From Trichomonas vaginalis G3 (Eukaryota > Parabasalia > Trichomonadida > Trichomonadidae): a DNA stretch of 64,000 bases. Made by a program: the position numbers and the translations under genes. Of this stretch, positions 16,739 to 25,765 are shown one piece after another (the first letter of the stretch is position 1; every line of letters begins with the position of its first letter). The stretch covers positions 12,967,962 to 13,031,961 of the forward strand of contig NC_067208.1 of assembly GCF_026262505.1 (NCBI RefSeq), in the 5' to 3' direction. Below the pieces are notes generated by a model, which made no database searches, had not been told where the DNA came from, and was given only the letters and a program-made list of their open reading frames with translations.

Positions 16739-16754
16739 TTCTTATGGGTTAAAA
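16739..16754. promoter_or_regulatory. 16-bp divergent spacer between virion protein and integrase
   Basis: TTCTTATGGGTTAAAA is all that separates two divergent ATGs, so both promoters must overlap this spacer and the first codons of the genes. Confidence 0.4.
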
Positions 16755-17714
16755 ATGACGAATTCAAACAAGGACCCGTATGTTTCTAAAGCGACAAAGA
16801 AAGCACTCATGGTAAAAATCTTTAGTTCAACACCAAATGCTTGGTTTATGGATATCTTGGAAAACATTCCGAGGTATAGAGAAGATGGACCACCATACTG
16901 GCTAATATTTGTTGGTCAAAACACAAGATACTGTGAAGCCATACCATTACAGTCCAAAAATATTTTAGATGTGAAAACTGCTTTGACAATATTCGTTGAC
17001 AAATACCATCCAACAAAACTGACATCTGACTATGAAAGTTCTTTCAAATCAGACGATATTAAAAACTATCTGCGTTCAAAAAATGTAAACCAATATTTCA
17101 TTGTCGACCAAAACCATTCTGCTCTTGGTGTCATTGACAGTTGTATAAAAATCTTAAGAGACTTAAACCAACCACAAGGTGGTGAAGCAAATGAAATGTC
17201 ATATGACGACAAATATAGACACTTCTCCATGGCAAAGATGAGACAAGTTTTAAATATTTACAATAGCCGTAAACAAAAAGGTTTGGGAAACCACTCCCCC
17301 GAAGAAATGAAAAACAACCCCGACTTAGAGAAAGACTATATATTTAATAGTTTAGTCAAAAGAGACAAACAAGAAAGAATGCCAGGCTTCAAACTTCAGA
17401 AAGGTGACAAAGTAAAAATAGAAATACCTAAACGCGACCCATATGAAAATACTATTGACTATGACAACAATGGGAACTCGACAGGTACTCACATTCGTGT
17501 TCGTAAAAATAGAAGAAAGTATACAAGAGAATATTATGAAGTTTTAGGCAAACATGGCAAAATGTACAGACTGCAAGCAGAAGATAAAACTACTATTGTC
17601 AGACCTCGTTTCAAACTTGTCAAAGTTCAAGGTGGTATACTTTCAAAGACAGTTCCTAACAAATATAAGACAACTCCTGACGAATATGCTAAAGAAGTTG
17701 AAAATGACGACTAA
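16755..17714 (+). CDS. Retroviral-like integrase (rve), Mav-1 type (319 aa)
   Basis: Maverick integrase that would insert the element DNA. The rve core spans about residues 25-190: FMDILENIP with D33, WLIFVGQNTRYCEAIPL, LTSDYESSF with D92, and HSALGVIDSCIKILRDLNQP followed by a helical segment (MRQVLNIYNSRKQKGLGNHSPEEM) typical of the C-terminal side of the core. A basic linker then leads to an SH3-like strand-rich tail (GDKVKIEIPK, YYEVLGKHGKMYRLQ). Related to but clearly diverged from the 361-aa integrases at 42495 and 52513. Its stop codon overlaps that of the convergent fibre gene. Confidence 0.9.
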   Translation: MTNSNKDPYVSKATKKALMVKIFSSTPNAWFMDILENIPRYREDGPPYWLIFVGQNTRYCEAIPLQSKNILDVKTALTIFVDKYHPTKLTSDYESSFKSDDIKNYLRSKNVNQYFIVDQNHSALGVIDSCIKILRDLNQPQGGEANEMSYDDKYRHFSMAKMRQVLNIYNSRKQKGLGNHSPEEMKNNPDLEKDYIFNSLVKRDKQERMPGFKLQKGDKVKIEIPKRDPYENTIDYDNNGNSTGTHIRVRKNRRKYTREYYEVLGKHGKMYRLQAEDKTTIVRPRFKLVKVQGGILSKTVPNKYKTTPDEYAKEVENDD

Positions 17715-19843
17715 GCATTTCTATACCATGCGTAAACTGTCATGTAAGGTGGCATGTAGTCTTTACTTTGTCCCGTTGTTTGCGTATACCCTGAAACGCG
17801 ATGTATATGGTTTCCTCCTCCCTCAGTGTTACTCCAGTAACAATCTATAGCAAACTTAACGTTGTTTTTAACATCATATCCTTTACCTTTTGTCATTGAT
17901 GACCAATCCCAATATCTATGCTTATGCCAACCTGCTTGAGATGTACTTAAATCTATGTAGTGACTGTGTGCAGGTAAGTTTTCACCTGAAATCGTTTTAC
18001 TTCCACCTGTTTCCTTTGAAGAGTTTGCACAATACAAAAACCTGTCGACTATTTGAGTCCAAGTTCCAAAACCAAACATTACTTGAGGACCTCTTGCTTC
18101 CATAGATGTATAAATAGAACCTACTGGGTTCATTAAATCAAACATATGAGATATTATAGGATTGTCTCTTTTGAACTTAAAATATAGTGCAACTATTTCA
18201 GGTTTCTTCTGGTTTGTGTCAGAATATTTTTTATAATATAATCTTATGTTTTCAGGGTAGGTAAAATCTTGACTATAATATTTATTTCTGTCAACTTCAT
18301 AATAGTATACTATTCTCGTTTTTTCTATTGCATTATATCTTTTATATCTATAATATTCTAAATATAATGTTTGCTTTTTTGGGTCTACATGTGGTGTTTT
18401 GTCGTCAGCACTATAGTCATAATAATATGGTGCTGGAGATGGGTCAGGCAATGTCATATCTGCCATTTCATAAACTCTTAAATATTTCTTTTGTTCGTCT
18501 CCATATAAGTTTAAGTAGCAGTTGTTGTCTAATGGAACTTTAACTTGTGTACCATCATTCTTTATATAGCTTACATACATTTCATTGTTATTTTTCGGAA
18601 TGAGTTTATACCGTATACCATTTTTTAAGGAGTGTACAAACTCCCATCTAAAATATTTGTTTTCTTCATAGACAGAAAAGTCACCAACCATAGTTTCAAT
18701 ATTTTTTGTTCCAACTAAACTTTGGTATATTTCATTGACATATGTTTTATCTGCTTTCTTTTCAAGGCTAACGTTTAAGTCTGTTATTTCAGAAGATGTA
18801 TGTGTATGTCCAACGTCACTTTTCCTGTTTAAGGTTTCTTGTAAGTTTGTAATATTTGCAATGGTATGTGTATGTCCAACGTCACTTTTCCTGTTTAAGG
18901 TTTCTTGTAAGTTTGTAATATTTGCAATGGTATGTGTATGTCCAACGTCACTTTTCCTGTTTAAGGTTTCTTGTAAGTTTGTAATATTTGCAATGGTATG
19001 TGTATGTCCAACGTCACTTTTCCTGTTTAAGGTTTCTTGTAAGTTTGTAATATTTGCAATGGTATGTATATGTCCAACGTCACTTTTCCTGTTTAAGGTT
19101 TCTTGTAAGTTTGTAATATTTGCAATGGTATGTGTATGTCCAACGTCACTTTTCCTGTTTAAGGTTTCTTGTAAGTTTGTAATATTTGCAATGGTATGTG
19201 TATGTCCAACGTCACTTTTCCTGTTTAAGGTTTCTTGTAAGTTTGTAATATTTGCAATGGTATGTGTATGTCCAACGTCACTTTTCCTGTTTAAGGTTTC
19301 TTGTAAGTTTGTAATATTTGCAATGGTATGTGTATGTCCAACGTCACTTTTCCTGTTTAAGGTTTCTTGTAAGTTTGTAATATTTGCAATGGTATGTGTA
19401 TGAGTCTTTTTAGAATATTCGTTTTCAGCTCTTGTCACTTCACTTGACATTTTATTGTCAACATATGTTTTGTCTGCTAGTTCAGGATGAGTATGTTCTT
19501 TTGTTGCATATGTTGCATCTGCTCTGTCATGTTCTTCTTGAACTTTTTCAATGACATACTCTTTGTCAGCTTTGTTGTCAACATCTGCTTTCAAAAGAAG
19601 TTCTTTTATAGGTTTCTCGTTTAAAGTTCCTTTTGTTGGATTTATACAGACAGTATGGTTCTTACTGTCTTGAAACAGAAACTCGTCTGTCATTGGGTTT
19701 AAGGTCAGTTTTAAGTTTCCTTCTTTCAATGACTCAGATATCTTAGAATAGTTTGAAAAGTTTGTTGTGTTCTTATTTAGAGCTTGCAAAATGAGTTGTC
19801 GGTTGTGTTGTATTTCTCTCATAGACGCTGTTTCTTTCGACAT
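17711..19843 (-). CDS. Phage-like tail fibre protein with collar domain (710 aa)
   Basis: Fibre or receptor-binding protein. The N-terminal 110 residues are helical; then come nine 22-residue repeats (HTHTIANITNLQETL...KSDVG, residues about 145-345) of the kind found in bacteriophage fibres. A variable strand-rich region follows. The C-terminal 140 residues match a phage tail collar domain: NPVGSIYTSM, FGFGTWTQIVDRFLYCANSS, HSHYIDLS, HIHRVSG and DYMPPYMTVYAWYR. HxH pairs suggest metal-stabilised trimers. The repeat DNA is nearly identical between units, indicating recent expansion. Convergent with integrase (stop codons overlap) and divergent, by 18 bp, from 19862. Confidence 0.85.
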   Translation of the reverse strand: MSKETASMREIQHNRQLILQALNKNTTNFSNYSKISESLKEGNLKLTLNPMTDEFLFQDSKNHTVCINPTKGTLNEKPIKELLLKADVDNKADKEYVIEKVQEEHDRADATYATKEHTHPELADKTYVDNKMSSEVTRAENEYSKKTHTHTIANITNLQETLNRKSDVGHTHTIANITNLQETLNRKSDVGHTHTIANITNLQETLNRKSDVGHTHTIANITNLQETLNRKSDVGHTHTIANITNLQETLNRKSDVGHIHTIANITNLQETLNRKSDVGHTHTIANITNLQETLNRKSDVGHTHTIANITNLQETLNRKSDVGHTHTIANITNLQETLNRKSDVGHTHTSSEITDLNVSLEKKADKTYVNEIYQSLVGTKNIETMVGDFSVYEENKYFRWEFVHSLKNGIRYKLIPKNNNEMYVSYIKNDGTQVKVPLDNNCYLNLYGDEQKKYLRVYEMADMTLPDPSPAPYYYDYSADDKTPHVDPKKQTLYLEYYRYKRYNAIEKTRIVYYYEVDRNKYYSQDFTYPENIRLYYKKYSDTNQKKPEIVALYFKFKRDNPIISHMFDLMNPVGSIYTSMEARGPQVMFGFGTWTQIVDRFLYCANSSKETGGSKTISGENLPAHSHYIDLSTSQAGWHKHRYWDWSSMTKGKGYDVKNNVKFAIDCYWSNTEGGGNHIHRVSGYTQTTGQSKDYMPPYMTVYAWYRNA
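18798..19402. repeat. Nine 66-bp tandem repeats in the fibre gene
   Basis: Units start GTATGTGTATGTCCAACG and end TAATATTTGCAATG. They are virtually identical; one unit differs at one codon (HIHT instead of HTHT). The unit length is a multiple of three, so copy number can change without disturbing the frame. Confidence 0.95.
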
Positions 19844-19861
19844 TTTTATTCTAGATAAAAA
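19844..19861. promoter_or_regulatory. Bidirectional promoter with TTTTTATTCTAGATAAAAA
   Basis: 18-bp spacer between the fibre gene start (19843, minus) and the penton-like gene start (19862, plus), with the same TTTTATTCT core as at 1803 and 49499. Confidence 0.5.
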
Positions 19862-20709
19862 ATGCTTTCAATAGAAAAAGAAAATTCAAGAGTTGCTACA
19901 ACTAAACCATTAGATGAACTTTTTACGAATGTCGGTCAAAAGTTTGAGACAGAGACCGTAAAGCATGAAGGCTATCGTTTTGACTACCCACTAAGATGGT
20001 TAAGAGACCCATCCGTCACAAAAGCTGTTGGCTTTCGTAGAATGAAGTTCATTTCAGAAGCCATACATGGTTTCCCATTTACGGTCGCTTTTGAAATTCG
20101 ATACTATAACAAAGAGAAACGTACGTATGAGAAATTTGAACAGGGAAAACTTTTACAAGTTTAGTTTGCTTGTAAACTTAGAACAACTCTTCAAGCTTTT
20201 CAAGAAAAAATAAACGATATCTATCTCGAATATGCAAAACAGTACAACATTGACGAAGGAGAGTACCATCTCGATATTTTATATGACAGGAAAAATGCAA
20301 CTGTTAAAATCAATAGAATAGAAGACCTTGGAGAAGACGTTTATATTTCTACAAAATATAACAACTTGGCATGGTATAGATTTTTGAGGATGTTAAATCA
20401 GCCTGCAGAATATCCAGTACACCCGAATTTTATGAAGTCGAAAACCCTAATGGAACATATGAAAATGTTTTCGACTCAGATGCTATTATAGTTCATGCTT
20501 CATTTTCTGGTGCACAAAACTCTTTTTTATGCTTGGCAAATGACTTTTACGAAAAACCTACAAAGCTATATGAACCACCGAGTGGAAGTATTTCAGACTT
20601 TCAAGTATGGTTTACAACAGATGGAAGAAAGAGAATAATTCCATTATACCATGCGTTTTACTTAGAACTTAGTTTCATATACAACTACTATCGAACGGTA
20701 AAAATATAA
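19862..20709 (+). pseudogene. Penton-like protein paralogue, broken
   Basis: Relic of a paralogue of the 286-aa protein at 11723-12583, clear along its whole length: start MLSIEKENSRVATTKPLDELFTNVG, the middle WYRFLRMLNQPAEYP-like region, and a C-terminus that ends in a YNYYRTV-type tail like the YNYGKVL of the intact copy. About two breaks. It probably encoded a second, diverged virion protein placed next to the fibre gene, consistent with a fibre-base role. Confidence 0.6.
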
Positions 20710-20711
20710 TT

Positions 20712-20953
20712 TTAATACGGTTGAGGTGTTGGATTTGGTTGCCAACTAGACTGTGGTGCAGGTTCAGGCTGTTGTATAACAGGAGCTTGTTCTTCTGGTT
20801 CAGGGTCTTTAGGTATAATACCAACAAACTGACCTACTCTTTTACCAATATTTTTGATCCGTTCCAAATTCCTCTTCCGACAGATTTTATTCCATTCCAT
20901 ATACCTCTTCCAACTCTTCTGAAGAAGTTTCCAATACTACTGAAGAAACCCAT
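20712..20953 (-). pseudogene. Small amphipathic virion-type protein, broken
   Basis: Start MGFFSSIGNFFRRVGRGIW, amphipathic and Gly/Arg/Trp-rich; Pro/Gln-rich tail ending PQSSWQPNPTPQPY, like the PQPPQTWGM tail of the 133-aa protein at 16337. Convergent with the relic at 19862, 2 bp between stops. About one break. Confidence 0.4.
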
Positions 20954-20971
20954 TTTACTATATGTAAAAAT

Positions 20972-21335
20972 CTAATGTCCGCCTAGTCTCTTACGTTTCC
21001 TGTTGAGTTCCATAGCATTCTTTAACTGGAGCTCATACATTCTGTTTCTCCTCTGGTAGAAAACATATTCTGGGTCAACTCCTGTGTTCGCGTCATCTGC
21101 ATAGAGTTGTTTATATCCCACTTTAGGGTTTGTATAAAACTCTTTCCATCTCATATTTGCATACCATGGTGGCAAACCTAACGCAGCGTCCATTTGACAT
21201 GGCAGTTTGCATTTGTACATCTGTTGGCACTTGACCATAGTTTGCCATTGCAGTTTGTATTCTAACTTCATTTGGAATATTCTCTGGGTTTGGTTGTCCA
21301 GGTTGCTGTGCATTCGCTAAGTTCTGTGCGTCCAT
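20972..21335 (-). pseudogene. Small Gln/Asn-rich protein, broken
   Basis: Start MDAQNLANAQQPGQPNPENIP; tail rich in aromatic and basic residues ending RKRKRLGGH. The middle contains LGLPPWYANMRWKEFY. No family recognised. The start is preceded by TTTTTATCTAATATTAA, matching the short leaders of neighbouring genes. About one break. Confidence 0.4.
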
Positions 21336-21358
21336 TTAATATTAGATAAAAATATCTC

Positions 21359-21490
21359 TTACGAGTACATATGCTGAACATTTGCAGACATTGGTTCATC
21401 TTCATATTCTCTATATCTTTCTGCCACGTCAAATAAGTAAATGACACAATGGAAAAAACCTAAAACAAGTAGTCCTATTTCAAACCACAT
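21359..21490 (-). CDS. Small single-pass membrane protein (43 aa)
   Basis: Frame MWFEIGLLVLGFFHCVIYLF, one transmembrane helix at residues about 4-20, then an acidic cytosolic-type tail (AERYREYEDEPMSAN) ending QHMYS. It fits neatly between the neighbouring genes, and its size and single helix resemble small membrane proteins of viruses, but no homologue is recognised. Confidence 0.45.
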   Translation of the reverse strand: MWFEIGLLVLGFFHCVIYLFDVAERYREYEDEPMSANVQHMYS

Positions 21491-21494
21491 TTAC

Positions 21495-22290
21495 TTACCA
21501 ATAAAATTTCTTTGTTATGACACTTTCTCGGTTTATAGGACCTCTCTCATATTCTATCTTGTCATATATAAACTCATAGTCATGTATGTCCTCTAACCAT
21601 CTCATGACACTTTCCAAACCACTTTTATCGGATGTAAAGTAAAAGCATGGATGGTTATGTAAAACGTCTAAAGTTTCTAAGAGTCTCTCAAAGTCCAGTC
21701 TACTTGGTATTGAAATCATATGTGTTATAGAACGGCGGGTCTACTATAAAGAAAACATTTTCCTTGTTTTTATATTTTTCATACAACTCTGTCCAACGAC
21801 ATCTCACAAACTCTATACCCTCAGTATATTTTTCTATGTCCTCTTTGAAAACCTTTGTATAGTTAAGATATAAAACGTTTGACATAAGTGTTTCAATGTC
21901 ATGAACTCTTATAGAACCACTATACAATAGTCTAGAAGATATACTATCCCAGTCTATATACTCTGCTTTTTTCAAAACCTCTCTGACAATATTTTTCTTA
22001 TCTAATGGTATACTTTCCATCTTACCTATAGGTATCTTTTCTTTTAACTCACTCAATATTTTGTTTGTGTCTGGTATATGTTTGAGACGGTTCGTATAGT
22101 TGTCGAAGTCATTGCATATAATCTTTGAGTTTGGGAATACGGTATGGCACAAATGAGATATATAGAAACTTCCACCGAACAAATCTACAAATGTTAGACC
22201 ATTCGGTAGTTTCTTAAGTTCTCTCAATAGAATATCTTTACATCTACTCTTATTTCCAAAGAAGGGTAACGGTGGTTTTGTAAAATTCAT
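21495..22290 (-). pseudogene. Dam-type (D12 class) adenine-N6 DNA methyltransferase, broken
   Basis: Would methylate adenine in DNA. Start taken at MNFTKPPLPFFGNKSRCKD (22290); the upstream extension runs into the terminal repeat. Motifs: PPLPFFGNKS at the N-terminus (the family's P-x-x-x-x-G-N-K-S signature), FVDLFGGSF at about 34-42 for AdoMet binding, and the catalytic DPPFYNT near 190. The C-terminal part (residues after 195) corresponds to the usual Dam substrate-side region. About one break. It is the terminal gene, 50 bp from the terminal repeat. T. vaginalis DNA is known to carry adenine methylation, so an element-borne methylase is plausible, but linkage to it is inference. Confidence 0.8.
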
Positions 22291-22341
22291 TTTATATTTA
22301 ATAAAAATGTTTTTACCCTGAAAAGTGACAGAAAAGTGACT

Positions 22342-22377
22342 GGGGCTAGAGGGCACGAAGTGCCTGGAAGCCCCACT
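22342..22377. repeat. Mav-1 right terminal repeat (36 bp)
   Basis: Exact reverse complement of 32485-32520 (Mav-2 left end). Read inward it starts AGTGGGGCTTCCAGGC, matching the Polinton AG...CT end rule. Inside it GGGGCT pairs with AGCCCC and GGCAC with GTGCC around TTC, so the end can fold into a hairpin. Similarity between the two ends stops at 36 bp. No target duplication can be tested because the other end is outside the window. Confidence 0.8.
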
Positions 22378-24104
22378 CCCTTTTTTTTTAATATTATATA
22401 AAAAGTCTCTTTAATATCTATATTTCATATTTTTATCGATTTTTAAAGTTTTTGCGAAAAGTATTCAATTATTTTTGCTATTTGGTCGGGTAAATGTTAG
22501 ATTTGCGACATTTTCTGATATGATATTCAGATTCTACGTTGATAATAATGCTTATAGAACCCTCTTGCTATTGTGTCAAAATTGCGAAACCGATAGCAAA
22601 AATATCTCGCAATATCAAAATTGAGATATTGAGTGAATTATGCATTATAGAGATTAAAATCTGATTTGTGAAAACATCTCATCAGTTTCTAGCTAATTCA
22701 AAAAATCTTTACTATCTTATTCGATTAAAATGAAAAGGGAATAGTTTCATTATGCTTTAAATGACAGCCTTATAATATAATCATAGTTTTCGCTCAATAT
22801 GCAGCATTTTTTTTTCGAAATCTATGGTCAATATCCTAAATACTGATTGCTTTGCATTCATATCTCTTACATTTTCTATACCCACATCACTATTCATTGC
22901 TATTCCTATCTTTTTCATTTTTGTTTGTTTCTCATAATTTCTCAAAAAACACGATAACTTGATATTTGAAATATCATACTTTATAACGTAAATAAGAACT
23001 TGACCTATTAAGAAAAGCAGTAATGAAAAGAAAATCTGAAATTCATAAAAATTACAAGTTTCTGATGACAATTAGCTTAATTAAACCAGGTACAAGATTA
23101 TATAATTGTATTTTCTATCAATTATCCATATAATATCTTATCCAGAAAAAATAACTTGATCAATACCAAATGATTTTTTTAACTAGTAAATAAAGTATTT
23201 TCTTTACACACACATTGTATATCATAGTTTTTTTTTGGTTTCGCAAAACATCCAAAAACAAATATGCTATAAAAGTGACAATTTTAGCAAAACGAAACCC
23301 TACTTTTATTTATTATTTTAAATATTATTTAATTTTATTATTTGAATAGGCCAACTTATATTTGAGAAGCTCAATTTGAGACCACTTAATACATTGAAAT
23401 ATCATAAATATTGAAATATTAAAAAGTGTATTTCAAAATATTGAAATTATAAAAATTTATAATACTGAAATTGAGACAAATTAATAATTCAATGCGTTTT
23501 TTTTTGAAATAACTCTCAAATATTATTTTTGTTTATTTAATGATGAATAAATATGATTGCTTTAGACAATCATAAAAACTAATTTAAGTTTAAAATAATG
23601 AAAGGATAATTTGATCGTTTTTTAAAATACAATTATTTTGATGATTTGCAAGAATCTTTGAAAAGAATATAATATAGGTTCTATTTTTGTAAAATTTACA
23701 AATCATGTATTACATAAATTACGATTAAAACGATGAAAGAACCAAAAAGTGTGTTTTGTGTTTTGTTGTTGCGTGTTGGATGCGGGATCCTGTTATTTCC
23801 GAAATCGACAAAAAATTTGGAAATTTAATTTCCGAAATCGAAATTATATTAATGTTTTTAATATTCTTATATCAAAAGGATTAAAGTTCATTAAGAGAAA
23901 AACAATTCTTCTTCAATCTATTGGCGCATTTATTTCTACACGCCAATAAGGAAGGGAAAATTATAAGACACCATGGTGTCTTCAAAACGCTAATTTTTGA
24001 TATTTTTAACAACCCTATTTATGATTATAAGATTGAAATAATGAGCTTTTGAGAGTTTTAAGAAGAATGTGATCTTTATATTTTTTTGGAGGAAGGTTTT
24101 ACAA
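22378..24104. other. Gene-free AT-rich inter-element DNA
   Basis: No convincing gene. Very AT-rich with homopolymer runs and several TGTCACTTTT/AAAAGTGACA words. A 96-codon frame at 22781-23071 (minus) shows no recognisable domain and AT-driven composition. A few short direct repeats occur around 23385-23480 (ATATTGAAAT words). Confidence 0.6.
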
Positions 24105-24163
24105 GAAAGGAGTTTACAAATGCAGGGTATTGTCCCTTTACCCTGCATTTGTAAACTCCTTTC
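24105..24163. repeat. Perfect 25-bp hairpin
   Basis: Arms 24105-24129 and 24139-24163 (GAAAGGAGTTTACAAATGCA...) are exact complements with a 9-nt loop (TTGTCCCTT). It lies 38 bp before the hairpin minisatellite. Confidence 0.95.
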
Positions 24164-24200
24164 TCGAATTGAAATTCGATGTTTAACATTCTTTGAAAAA

Positions 24201-24955
24201 AGTGCAAGATTTTCCCATTCTGCACATATTGGTGCAGAGTGCCAGTGATAGACCCTGCATATATATGTGCAGAATGGGAAAAGTGTTTGCAACATTCGCA
24301 TCGAAAGGCAAAAGTGCAAGATTTTCCCATTCTGCACATATTGGTGCAGAGTGCCAGTGATAGACCCTGCATATATATGTGCAGAATGGGAAAAGTGTTT
24401 GCAACATTCGCATCGAAAGGTAAAAGTGCAAGATTTTCCCATTCTGCACATATTGGTGCAGGGTGCCAGTGATAGACCCTGCATATATATGTGCAGAATG
24501 GGAAAAGTGTTTGCAACATTCGCATCGAAAGGCAAAAGTGCAAGATTTTCCCATTCTGCACATATTGGTGCAGGGTGCCAGTGATAGACCCTGCATATAT
24601 ATGTGCAGAATGGGAAAAGTGTTTGCAACATTCGCATCGAAAGGTAAAAGTGCAAGATTTTCCCATTCTGCACATATTGGTGCAGAGTGCCAGTGATAGA
24701 CCCTGCATATATATGTGCAGAATGGGAAAAGTGTTTGCAACATTCGCATCGAAAGGCAAAAGTGCAAGATTTTCCCATTCTGCACATATTGGTGCAGAGT
24801 GCCAGTGATAGACCCTGCATATATATGTGCAGAATGGGAAAAGTGTTTGCAACATTCGCATCGAAAGGCAAAAGTGCAAGATTTTCCCATTCTGCACATA
24901 TTGGTGCAGGGTGCCAGTGATAGACCCTGCACCTATGTGTACAGAATGGAAAAAC
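24201..24955. repeat. 112-bp hairpin minisatellite, six full units and a seventh partial
   Basis: Units begin AGTGCAAGATTTTCCC at 24201, 24313, 24425, 24537, 24649, 24761 and 24873. Each contains 20-bp arms (TTTTCCCATTCTGCACATAT and its exact complement) around a loop with a further TGCAG...CTGCA pairing. Units differ at only two positions (AGAGT/AGGGT and AAAGGC/AAAGGT). The last unit decays after its first arm. Because 112 is not a multiple of three, each frame reads through all three unit phases, which gives long but meaningless open frames on both strands. Confidence 0.95.
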
Positions 24956-25012
24956 TATCTACTTTGAATATTCTGCATCGGAATCTCTTGGTCAATATAC
25001 AATTAAATACAA

Positions 25013-25069
25013 TGATCACATCGATATTTGGAGATACAAGATAAGTATCTCCAAATGCCGATGTGATCA
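25013..25069. repeat. 25-bp near-perfect hairpin
   Basis: Arms 25013-25037 and 25045-25069 (TGATCACATCG..., ...CGATGTGATCA) with a 7-nt loop and two mismatches, both at transition-type positions. Isolated from the minisatellite. Confidence 0.9.
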
Positions 25070-25765
25070 TATATGATTGTCGATAAAAATTTGAAATCTC
25101 AAATAAGATGCAAATTAAAAAATGGATATGTGACCAAAATGAGTTTACAAACACAATATAGAGTATATATATAGATACCTCATTGTATTCAAATGAAATA
25201 AAACAAAATTTTTGAAATTCATATCTTATATAAAACACATTATTCCTCAATACTATATGAGTAAATATGGCTTGATTAGTATAGATATATGCACATATAT
25301 TTGGCCCCCAATATAAATTCTATGTTTTCGGGAAAGCAAAAGGTCCAATCGGTGTATGATAAATTTCACCTCACATGGCACCGCCCCCTAAATTTTCCTC
25401 ATCATTTGAGAGACACCCAGATAAAATAGGAAAATTCATAAGTTTTTCATTTTGTCCCAAATGTGACAGCCAATGAATTTACAGAGTGCGGTACATTTTA
25501 GGAAAAATGACATTTTAACTTTACAAAGTTTACATTTGTAAAATGGCATTTTTGCCACTTGTTTGCCAATACCAAAAAAAGTTTGGCGCCAAATCGCAAA
25601 AGTGTCATAATCTCATGGTGGACCACAGCTGGTGTCGCCGCCGACTATCTACTTGCTGGGATGCTACGCAGCCTTTGATCTGGCCAATCATAGTGCTGCT
25701 CCATCCACATCAGCAAGTGATTTCGGCTGGAGATCTCCAATGGGTCTTCCATGAGGTTTCTGCAA
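25070..25765. other. Gene-free inter-element DNA
   Basis: No supported gene. It contains a TTTGGCGCCAAA palindrome (about 25579) near AAAAGTGTCATAATC, and words such as AAAATGGCATTTTTGCC that form small hairpins. The 83-codon frame at 25543-25794 has no recognisable domain and runs into the hairpin cluster. Confidence 0.5.

Larger units (their letters stand above)
1..22377. mobile_element. Maverick/Polinton element Mav-1, right-hand part
   Basis: A Maverick/Polinton whose left end lies outside the window. Parts seen in order: major capsid, small proteins, minor capsid, SF3-helicase-like gene, packaging ATPase, KilA-N cluster, PolB, HNH nuclease, integrase, tail-fibre gene, penton-like paralogue, small virion-type proteins, Dam-type methylase and a terminal repeat at 22342-22377. 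By comparison with Mav-2, about 3.8 kb is missing on the left, so full length would be about 26 kb. Many genes are long open frames, but roughly ten breaks are spread over the copy, so it is a broken yet fairly young fossil. Family assignment rests on PolB, integrase and ATPase together with a terminus of the Polinton AG...CT type. Confidence 0.88.

Noticed and set aside
18735-19403. 222-codon plus-strand frame with a perfect repeat pattern
   Set aside because: It is the antisense of the nine 66-bp fibre repeats; the minus-strand frame carries recognisable fibre and collar domains.
22781-23071. 96-codon minus-strand frame
   Set aside because: No recognisable domain, AT-driven residues, no paralogue in the window; likely chance in gene-free DNA.
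24201-24955. CRISPR-like array
   Set aside because: The units are contiguous 112-bp copies with no unique spacers, in a eukaryotic setting.
23990-25044. Several long overlapping frames on both strands in the 112-bp array
   Set aside because: Unit length is not a multiple of three, so each frame reads all three phases of one repeat; composition and strand symmetry are repeat-driven.
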